Source: a virus
Length of the DNA stretch: 27,354 nucleotides
Strand: one strand, 5' to 3'
IMG/VR virus record: IMGVR_UViG_3300013131_000206
Location: 1-27,354 of that record
The position numbers were made by a program, and so were the translations under genes. The notes under the pieces are model-generated. The model saw nothing but the letters and a program-made list of their open reading frames with translations, had not been told where the DNA came from and searched no databases. Positions 8,651 to 15,496 of this stretch are shown in pieces; within the stretch, counting starts at the first letter, position 1, and each line of letters opens with the position of its first letter.

Positions 8651-9035
8651 AATTCCATGTAATTTTCTTGAAAAAGATCAAATCAATTACCCGGTATCCT
8701 GCATCATCTGTTAGAATAAAAGAATTTTGATATTTGGTCCAATCCAATCGATATGTTTTGTCTAATACGCCGTTATTAACAACTCGAATAACTTCATTAA
8801 GTGCATTGACCGTATATAAAGTATTGGTTTCTTTTTTGCGGTGAATGCTAATTGTATTCTGTCCCCGTTGTGTTCCAGCATCTGCATTGTATGTGCAATA
8901 CAAATTGTCTGCGGCTTCTGCGTTAGCAAATACAAAGATTCTGTGTTCTGGTATGGTATAGCTTTGTTGTATGTAATCTGATACTATGTTTAAATCTGAC
9001 TTATGTGCAAATGTGCAAAGTAATTGTGTTTTCAT
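8649..9035 (-). CDS. Conserved T4-like phage protein of unknown function
   Basis: 128 residues. The start MKTQLLCTF and the internal block HRKKETNTLYTVNALN match, from memory, a small protein found in many marine T4-like phages; I know of no assigned function. It is a soluble alpha/beta protein without signal peptide or membrane segment, with a central LYCTYNAD segment. Its ATG overlaps the stop of the upstream gene as ATGA, so the two are translationally coupled. It has no Leu-x-Glu leader, unlike the genes on either side. The gene is certain; the role is not. Confidence 0.75.
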   Translation of the reverse strand: MKTQLLCTFAHKSDLNIVSDYIQQSYTIPEHRIFVFANAEAADNLYCTYNADAGTQRGQNTISIHRKKETNTLYTVNALNEVIRVVNNGVLDKTYRLDWTKYQNSFILTDDAGYRVIDLIFFKKITWN

Positions 9036-10114
9036 TCTTCATCAATCCTGCGGTTTTTTGTTACTTTAGTGTTTAATTGGCTACCTAATACAAATAATTT
9101 ATTTTGGTGAAAATTTGCGATTGCTGGCGATAATCGATCATTTCGGCACATCAAGAGTGGTAATAATTCTGCAGATGATTCCAAAAATAAAGTTTTGTTA
9201 GATTTGATAATCATACCCCACCAACCTACAGATTCAATTTTATGTGTAACCATTTTATCTACAATATTACAAAATGCATGAATCATAGTATCTAAATTAT
9301 CATCCAAATGATAGAATGATTGTAATTTTTTGCTTATGTTTTGTAACATTGGAATATCTGAGTCGTCGCCTAATTTAATAATACGACGAATATCTGTTTC
9401 GGTTTTTTCTGTATCTAAAAAAACCAAAACCGAATTAATTTGTTCTCGACCTTTTGATTTGCTAATATCTTGACCAGTTAATAGTTTTGCCATTTCTAAA
9501 AAACTATTCAACAATTGTACGCCTTCGGTTGGTAATGAACCAAAATCAAATGTAGTTTTTTCATAGTTTTTAAGAGATACTGTATCGGTACCTACTTCGA
9601 TGTCAGCTTCAATACCAGTATTGCCAGCAACTGCACCTTTTACCTGGCCACCGTATGCAATTGCAAACCAAAGTTCTGAAAAATCTCCGTTTGGAATTTT
9701 AATTGTGCTTTCAATAATGTTATATAATTCGCCATATATGCCACGAATAGGAACCGCGCCGGTGGCTAAACGCATTTGGGGTGGACTTGTAATGAGTTGT
9801 ATGAGCTGAGCTGACTCTGGATGATTCATAATCTCATTATACATTCCTTTTAAACCAATGAATTGTTGTTTGTCTACTGCAAAATTTTGTATGATATATT
9901 GTTCAAAAGAAGCTGCATCAGTAATCTGTGTTTGTTCTGTAATTACGTCTTCATGTAATCCTTGAGCTCGATTAACAACACGTTGCGCTTCAAGTGGTGA
10001 AAGGTCTGTCATTTCTAAAATGATATCATACAACATCTTGTAATCTCGAGATTGCGTTGGATATCCTTTTGGTAATCTATAACTCCATTCTGTTAATATT
10101 GAATCTATAGTCAT
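9032..10114 (-). CDS. Unknown protein with Leu-x-Glu leader and a possible degenerate PD-(D/E)XK nuclease core
   Basis: 360 residues. It begins MTIDSILTE, ending Leu-Thr-Glu at residue 9, so it also fits the prohead-protease leader pattern. In the middle, E129 (IYGELYNIIE), D171 (GIEADIEV) and K182 (SLKNYE) are spaced like the E...D...(D/E)xK core of restriction-type nucleases, with Ser180 where an acidic residue is usual. This fold call is a guess from spacing and is weak. A KTTFDFGSLP segment follows. The end is basic (TKVTKNRRIDEE). No Shine-Dalgarno sequence is seen; a TTATATTTATA element lies 23 nt upstream. Its stop overlaps the start of the 128-residue gene (ATGA). It could instead be a regulatory or structural protein. 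Confidence 0.65.
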   Translation of the reverse strand: MTIDSILTEWSYRLPKGYPTQSRDYKMLYDIILEMTDLSPLEAQRVVNRAQGLHEDVITEQTQITDAASFEQYIIQNFAVDKQQFIGLKGMYNEIMNHPESAQLIQLITSPPQMRLATGAVPIRGIYGELYNIIESTIKIPNGDFSELWFAIAYGGQVKGAVAGNTGIEADIEVGTDTVSLKNYEKTTFDFGSLPTEGVQLLNSFLEMAKLLTGQDISKSKGREQINSVLVFLDTEKTETDIRRIIKLGDDSDIPMLQNISKKLQSFYHLDDNLDTMIHAFCNIVDKMVTHKIESVGWWGMIIKSNKTLFLESSAELLPLLMCRNDRLSPAIANFHQNKLFVLGSQLNTKVTKNRRIDEE

Positions 10115-10137
10115 AATGAGATAGTTTTCATTTTTAT

Positions 10138-10148
10138 TATAAATATAA
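10138..10148 (-). promoter_or_regulatory. Recurrent element TTATATTTATA, candidate late promoter
   Basis: Minus-strand copy between the GIY-YIG gene and the 360-residue gene, 23 nt before its ATG. It could also be read as TATAAT within an AT-rich spacer. Confidence 0.45.
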
Positions 10149-10154
10149 TGTACT

Positions 10155-10799
10155 TTATTTACTTATTTTTTTACAATTATCAAAATGCCATCTATACATA
10201 TTTGCTGTATTTTTGCTAGATTTTTTACAATGTGGACATATAACATGTTTTTTAAATAGCCAAGCATTTGACATATTTAATTTTTCTAGTTCTGATTTAG
10301 GTCTTTTATTTTTATTTCGTATTTTTTCTATAGATTCTGCAGAATGAGTCCATGTACCTTTTCGATTTCTTAAAACTTCCTTATGTTGTTCAGATATAAT
10401 TTTTCCAGAATGTATAATTTTATTACGTAATGCTACATCTGGTCTAGGCCCTTTTGGTTTTCCTTTTTGCGTTAAACTGCGTTTAATATTAGATTCTATA
10501 GAATTTTTTCCAGATTTAGATTCTGATGTAGTTAATCTACAATTTAATCCATTTGGTCCTAAAACATTATATAAATCTTGATAATATCGTTCTCGATTAT
10601 TTAATTGATTAATATCACATTCTTCTAAAATAATAAATTGATGCTGATCTATACCATATTTATCAATTGATTTTTTTAATCTTGTTTGAAATTTAAAATT
10701 ATTATTTCGTTTATATGAAGTCCATCGTTTTTCAATATTAATTGACTGTCCTATATAAATTTTATTAGATGGCGATATGATTTTATAAATTCCGATCAT
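10155..10799 (-). CDS. GIY-YIG homing endonuclease (SegA/I-TevI type)
   Basis: Mobile site-specific nuclease. The GIY-YIG domain is at the N-terminus: GIY at residues 3-5, YIG at 15-17, catalytic arginine candidate R25 and catalytic glutamate candidate E70 in NNRERYYQDLY. The middle holds NUMOD3-like DNA-binding repeats (GKPKGPRPDVALRNKI, NRKGTWTHSAESIEKIRN). The C-terminus carries a CPHC...H...C zinc-finger-like motif with RWHFDNCKK, often seen at the end of phage homing enzymes. The gene is visibly more AT-rich than the polymerase gene it follows, consistent with separate acquisition. Its ATG overlaps the polymerase stop as ATGA, so it is translated from the polymerase mRNA. All key residues are present, so it is probably active. 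Confidence 0.93.
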   Translation of the reverse strand: MIGIYKIISPSNKIYIGQSINIEKRWTSYKRNNNFKFQTRLKKSIDKYGIDQHQFIILEECDINQLNNRERYYQDLYNVLGPNGLNCRLTTSESKSGKNSIESNIKRSLTQKGKPKGPRPDVALRNKIIHSGKIISEQHKEVLRNRKGTWTHSAESIEKIRNKNKRPKSELEKLNMSNAWLFKKHVICPHCKKSSKNTANMYRWHFDNCKKISK

Positions 10800-12115
10800 T
10801 TTTTTATCTCTTGAATATTATGGTATGTAATACCATATTTCATTTTTATAGGAAATCCACCTTTTTCTAATAAATATTGCAATTTTGGTATAATTTGTAT
10901 TTCTGATAATTCCAAATCTATCAAAATACTGTCATATGTATATAACACTATGCAACTTTCTGTATCTTGTAACAACGCTTGTATTTGTTGCAATTTGCGT
11001 ACGGATACTTCGGTTTCAATGGCCTGTAAATAGTAGTTAAACAATTTAAATGCTGTCATGTTTTGCACTGCATCTTTGCATATACTACGTTTTGTTATGG
11101 GCGTATAAATGCATCCGTTGCGTTTCCATTTATCCCATAATGCATACACAAAATCATTTACTTTGCGAAAAAATGGTATTGATAAAAATTCAGAATCAAT
11201 GCCACCATATAACAAACGAAACGTTATGGCTTTGCTTTCTGCCCGTTGTTCTTCTGTTAATGTATCCGTATCGAAATAAAATCTACCTAAATAATCATGT
11301 ATAGAAGATGCGGGCAATTCATATCCAATAGCCGTTGCAATCAATCTAACATGATATGAATCAAAGTCCATTTCAACCAAAGCACCTCGTTCAAATCGAC
11401 TACAAAATGCTGCTCGAGTACCATCTTCTTTGTTCATTGCAGCAAAATTGAATCCACCAAATGCATTACTAGGTCGACCCGTTACGGTATGATAATTATA
11501 TTGCGAATATACTCGTTGATTGTGAATCAATTCTGGCATACGAAAATCGTCGGTAACTGCTAACCCTGCAGATTCAATACGTGCAAATACTTGCGGATAG
11601 GTTGCGTTAAACTGCAAATATGATTCCGTTAATTCTGCATTAACACACATTGGCCAAGCATAATGACGAATCTTTTGACACATTGCTAAATGTTGCTGCA
11701 ATGGAATGATACTATTAACTGCTGGCAAATTTGTGTGTCGTCGCCAATAAAAACGATGTGCTGCCGTTGGATAATGCGATTCATCGTATGCTTCTGAATA
11801 TGTATACCACCACAATGTCTTAACATCCCATACAGACCCATTTCCTCCCGTTTGTAACCATTGCTTCTTGTCATGAACAAAGATATTCTCTAATGCCAAA
11901 AACTCCGGGACAAGTTCGTTAAAGCCCCTTAGTTGTTCGGAATGACGTAATGGAATTATTCGTTCTATGTCATCTTCAGTATAAACATATACAGCACATA
12001 ATGCGTTTACTGCAACATGTTTTGTGGGACTACAAAATACAGGAACTAGCAAAGTTTTGCGACCTTGAACGAACTTCAATGCGGCGCGTGCATCTTCTAT
12101 AGTATCCACAATCAT
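10796..12115 (-). CDS. polA: Short DNA polymerase, family A, with degraded proofreading domain
   Basis: Template-directed DNA synthesis. The palm and fingers motifs of family A are clear: TVTGRPSN at residues 210-217, motif A with D250 (EMDFDSYHVR), motif B R291-x3-K295-x3-F299-x3-Y303 (matching E. coli R754/K758/F762/Y766), and motif C with D395 (LYTYDSILID). Two usual residues differ: the motif A glutamate (E. coli E710) is H255, and the motif C glutamate after the catalytic Asp is Ser. The first 180 residues resemble a shrunken 3'-5' exonuclease fold but lack a DxE metal site. At 439 residues it is shorter than a Klenow fragment. T4 itself uses a family B enzyme; Rhodothermus phage RM378 is a known relative of T4 with a family A enzyme. 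No Shine-Dalgarno sequence is seen. Confidence 0.9.
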   Translation of the reverse strand: MIVDTIEDARAALKFVQGRKTLLVPVFCSPTKHVAVNALCAVYVYTEDDIERIIPLRHSEQLRGFNELVPEFLALENIFVHDKKQWLQTGGNGSVWDVKTLWWYTYSEAYDESHYPTAAHRFYWRRHTNLPAVNSIIPLQQHLAMCQKIRHYAWPMCVNAELTESYLQFNATYPQVFARIESAGLAVTDDFRMPELIHNQRVYSQYNYHTVTGRPSNAFGGFNFAAMNKEDGTRAAFCSRFERGALVEMDFDSYHVRLIATAIGYELPASSIHDYLGRFYFDTDTLTEEQRAESKAITFRLLYGGIDSEFLSIPFFRKVNDFVYALWDKWKRNGCIYTPITKRSICKDAVQNMTAFKLFNYYLQAIETEVSVRKLQQIQALLQDTESCIVLYTYDSILIDLELSEIQIIPKLQYLLEKGGFPIKMKYGITYHNIQEIKK

Positions 12116-12121
12116 ATATGA

Positions 12122-12150
12122 ATAATAAGAAAAAAATCTTAAGAATCCAA
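12122..12150 (-). promoter_or_regulatory. Possible sigma70-type promoter giving a leaderless polymerase mRNA
   Basis: Minus-strand TTGGAT (12145-12150), 17-nt spacer, TATTAT (12122-12127), then 6 nt to the ATG at 12115. This is the same geometry as before the helicase gene, again without a Shine-Dalgarno sequence. The -35 match is poor. Confidence 0.25.
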
Positions 12151-12771
12151 GCCGTTGATGTCTACTGGAACTAAATAATCAGTATCTGAATAAAACTCAA
12201 TTAAATTATTTAATTTTGTTGCAAGTTCTGGAATTTGTTGATTTGCTACTGATAATTGCTTTTGATTTTTTGAATATACTCCTACAATTTTTATTTGTTT
12301 TTCGTACGTGTCTTCAATTGGACCAGAAATAAACCATAACATTTCAACACCATTGTATAAATTTCTATCAATGTCATTTGATTTCCATAAATTAAATTGT
12401 TTAGAATCAACTTCTAAAATAAGATTTTCGTTGTATTTTTTTAAAAAATATCTACGAAAGAATCCTAATTTATAATCATTTGTTGTAGGCGATATAACCG
12501 TAATTTCCGGAGTTTGATATGTAACTTGAACATTGGGTTTTAATGTTCTATATATAATGTTTGTACTGTTGGCATCTTCTGATGAAATATATGGTATTAA
12601 TCTAATAGAAAGTTTGGGATCATATGATGATTCAGAATATACTTCTCCAGTTGTATATGTATGATATTGTCCAATATATTCAATTGACTGCTCTGTCATC
12701 CATTCAGAACCAGTTGTAAACAAATTGATTGATATTTCATCAGCTGGATAATATGTTTTAAATCTACTCAT
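12139..12771 (-). CDS. Baseplate-region structural protein of unknown role
   Basis: 210 residues. The opening (YYPADEISINLFTTGSEWM, then YIGQYHTYTTGEVY) recalls a protein seen next to baseplate genes in many uncultured marine T4-like phages; I recall no assigned function. Mostly beta-prone with no membrane segments. It starts three bases after the hub-like gene ends, at the end of the tail gene run, which supports a baseplate or tail role. Packaging in the virion is inferred from position. Confidence 0.7.
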   Translation of the reverse strand: MSRFKTYYPADEISINLFTTGSEWMTEQSIEYIGQYHTYTTGEVYSESSYDPKLSIRLIPYISSEDANSTNIIYRTLKPNVQVTYQTPEITVISPTTNDYKLGFFRRYFLKKYNENLILEVDSKQFNLWKSNDIDRNLYNGVEMLWFISGPIEDTYEKQIKIVGVYSKNQKQLSVANQQIPELATKLNNLIEFYSDTDYLVPVDINGLDS

Positions 12772-12773
12772 AA

Positions 12774-15197
12774 TTATGGAATACTAGGTCTCATTATACA
12801 TTTAACGTTAGTGGTCCATTGACCATCTGAAGATACCGTATGAGATACTCCTATAATGCTAAATACCGTATTTATGCGATATTTTTTTGGTAATGCCTCA
12901 AATGTTAAAACATCGCCATATCGAAAACCGTTAATTCCATCAATCGTAAATTCTACAGTAAATGGAAAAATTGGTGCTGTTATTTGTTGCGATTTTGATA
13001 TTGATGGGGTTGGTATTTTAATATAATCAGCCAAAGCTTTGTACAATTTTGTTATGTTTTCTTTTTGATTTGGCCATGACCCATTATCAAGTTTTACATT
13101 AATTAAATTAGCTATAATTTCATAATGTCGAGTTTGATATAATTTAATTCCTGCATTTACAGCTGCAGCATCATTTGAATTATACATATAATTAATATAT
13201 GGTGCAATCTGATTGGTACTAATTTTGTCGCCTGAATTTAAAACATATGATAAGTTTTTTACATTATCTGGTAGTTGAGCTTGAAATCTAAAATTTCGAA
13301 CTACAGATCCAAATTTATGATTTGAAAACATTGGTATCGAATATGGTTCTACTTTTGTTGGTGCTTTTGAATTTGAATTTTTATCAATTATTTGTTGTGA
13401 TTTTAAGTAATTTGTATCGATAAAAATTAATATTGTAGGATCTGCTTTTGTAGATACAAGTTTTAAATTAATTGCATCGCCTGTTGCATAAGATATATAA
13501 CTAGAAATAGATGATAAAAATTTAGATACTGTATATGTTTTTCTATTTGAATTGCTTAATGTAGATGTAATTGTTTGTATTTCTTTTAAATTAATAAAAA
13601 TTCTAGATGTAAATATAACTTTATCGTCAGTTGATGTACTAGCATCATTTAAAGTACCATGAACTCCTGGCCATTCTGCATTTTTTGCACCTGTATTTTT
13701 TGTGGCTTGGACGATATCTTGAAAATATCCTAAGTTGCCGTGCCAATTCATATCATTTTTTTGAGTTGGATTGGATGGTAATAATATAACTTCATTAGGT
13801 ACGCATGAAGTAAGCTCTGGATAATAATTACTAAAACATTGAGTATCATTATGTACAATAGCCTTAAAAGTTTGATTAGTTCCCGTAGAATATTTGTCTA
13901 TGGCAGTTTGATTTATAAACTCTAGCAATGCACCCAATGTAATATATCGTTCATATGATGCTGGCTGCGATTTTAATTGTATCCGATCAGGAGGAGTATA
14001 TGGTGCTTTTAGGTTTGGTATTGTTAAATATTGTTCATATGTATTGTATAACGGGCCTGCTAAAATAAATTGATCTGTTGCTGCTGCGTTTGGGTTATTT
14101 GTTGTTGTAAATTTTGTTAAAATTTTTACTTCTTCTGGTTTAGCTTGGATGTTATTTTGTTTTATATATTGAGTTATTAATTCATCAACTCTATCATATA
14201 ATGTTTTGTAAAATTCATCACTACCGGTTGTTACCGTAGTGATAGTTTTACCCGTTGCCGGATCCTTTACGGAAGTTGTTGTTGCATTTTGTCCAAAATT
14301 TGGATCAACCGGAGTTGTATTTTTTGTTTCGTTGGTTTTACTGCCAGCACCTGGTAAATACATTGATATATCAGCATATACATTGCTAGTACCAGTTACA
14401 GATAAATTTGCTTCAACTGAAACATCTTCTCCATATGAAAAATCAAATGATGTAATTAAACCTTCAAATGTAAATACATTCATTCTCCGGATATTTTGTT
14501 TTAAATTTTGTAATTTTTGACCAATATCTGGATATAATTCTTTTAATTTTTCTTCATTTGGCAAAACGTCTTCAGACAATAATAATTCTCGACCTTGTGC
14601 ATCTTTTGAAACAATTGATGAATTTGGATATGCAATTTCAATTTGAATAAATCTTCCTGGACGAAACCATGTATTTTCTACTGCATCTAAATCTTGAGAT
14701 GGGTTTGGCACTGAAAATTGTACTGTAGCTTTATTTAACAATCCCATAGAATGATCGCCAATTTGAACATCTACGTTGGTTATATAAGGACCAATTCTTC
14801 TAGATCGATCTGTTGTTGTAATTGTTTTATCATATGCTTCTCCTATTTGCGGATTTAAATTAGCTTGTCGCGCTGCTGCTAAATCGTTTTCAGTTCCTGG
14901 ATTTCCGTAGAAATCTACTCTAGATGAGGTTATAATTCTATTGGATAAAAATCCTTGATCGCCGCTGGGTAAATATTGTGAAGATCTAGGTATGTTTCCT
15001 CCAAGTACTCCGAATTGAGTTGAAGATATTGGTTTTGATGCAGATCCGGTACCTTCGTATGCAGTAATTTTTACATTAGCAATTTTGCCTAACATAAAAT
15101 TTAATGCATTATTAGTTCTGTCAGCAAATCCAGATCGCCCGCGAGCGTTTAATTCGGTTTGTAAATTTATATCAACATTGTCATAAAATATATTCAT
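12774..15197 (-). CDS. Large baseplate hub-like protein
   Basis: 807 residues. The C-terminal 60 residues (FTIDGINGFRYGDVLTFEALP, then VSHTVSSDGQWTTNVKCIMRP) match the closing domain of phage hub/late-control D-type proteins (T4 gp27, P2 gpD class). In those proteins a trimer links the tail tube to the central spike. The N-terminal 300 residues are rich in beta structure (VDVQIGDHSMGLLNKATVQFS, FEGLITSFDFSYG), as expected for tube-like hub domains. The middle carries Thr/Asn-rich linkers. It is about twice the length of T4 gp27 (391), so it has large insertions or fuses hub and another baseplate function. The ATG overlaps the stop of the preceding gene (ATGA). Confidence 0.72.
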   Translation of the reverse strand: MNIFYDNVDINLQTELNARGRSGFADRTNNALNFMLGKIANVKITAYEGTGSASKPISSTQFGVLGGNIPRSSQYLPSGDQGFLSNRIITSSRVDFYGNPGTENDLAAARQANLNPQIGEAYDKTITTTDRSRRIGPYITNVDVQIGDHSMGLLNKATVQFSVPNPSQDLDAVENTWFRPGRFIQIEIAYPNSSIVSKDAQGRELLLSEDVLPNEEKLKELYPDIGQKLQNLKQNIRRMNVFTFEGLITSFDFSYGEDVSVEANLSVTGTSNVYADISMYLPGAGSKTNETKNTTPVDPNFGQNATTTSVKDPATGKTITTVTTGSDEFYKTLYDRVDELITQYIKQNNIQAKPEEVKILTKFTTTNNPNAAATDQFILAGPLYNTYEQYLTIPNLKAPYTPPDRIQLKSQPASYERYITLGALLEFINQTAIDKYSTGTNQTFKAIVHNDTQCFSNYYPELTSCVPNEVILLPSNPTQKNDMNWHGNLGYFQDIVQATKNTGAKNAEWPGVHGTLNDASTSTDDKVIFTSRIFINLKEIQTITSTLSNSNRKTYTVSKFLSSISSYISYATGDAINLKLVSTKADPTILIFIDTNYLKSQQIIDKNSNSKAPTKVEPYSIPMFSNHKFGSVVRNFRFQAQLPDNVKNLSYVLNSGDKISTNQIAPYINYMYNSNDAAAVNAGIKLYQTRHYEIIANLINVKLDNGSWPNQKENITKLYKALADYIKIPTPSISKSQQITAPIFPFTVEFTIDGINGFRYGDVLTFEALPKKYRINTVFSIIGVSHTVSSDGQWTTNVKCIMRPSIP

Positions 15198-15493
15198 CTG
15201 GTAACATTTATAGAATTAATTAATTGTTGTATATCGCTTTGAGATGGAATTCTTAAAATAACACCAGTACCTACCATCCAAGATCCTTTGCCAATATTGT
15301 TTGCAGCTGCTATAATATACCATAACGTAGAATCGTTATAATATGATAATGCAATTCTATCTAAACGATCGGGAGATGTTATTTGTATGTATACATCGTT
15401 TTTTGATATTGGTATTTTTGGTAGTATGGTTGTTGACAAATAACGTTTTGCATTATCATCAATTAATATTCGAGATGTTGTATATCTACTCAT
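15194..15493 (-). CDS. gp53: LysM/gp53-type baseplate wedge protein
   Basis: 99 residues. The block DRLDRIALSYYNDSTLWYII followed by AAANNIG and a GTGVILRIPS close has the pattern of the small LysM-fold tail proteins (P2 gpX, C-terminal part of T4 gp53), which help assemble the baseplate around the hub. It is shorter than T4 gp53 (196). Shine-Dalgarno GGAGAA precedes the ATG. It is coupled to the hub-like gene by a 4-nt overlap and follows the tail-cap gene by a few bases, so the three are probably made together. Confidence 0.78.
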   Translation of the reverse strand: MSRYTTSRILIDDNAKRYLSTTILPKIPISKNDVYIQITSPDRLDRIALSYYNDSTLWYIIAAANNIGKGSWMVGTGVILRIPSQSDIQQLINSINVTR

Positions 15494-15496
15494 GGT

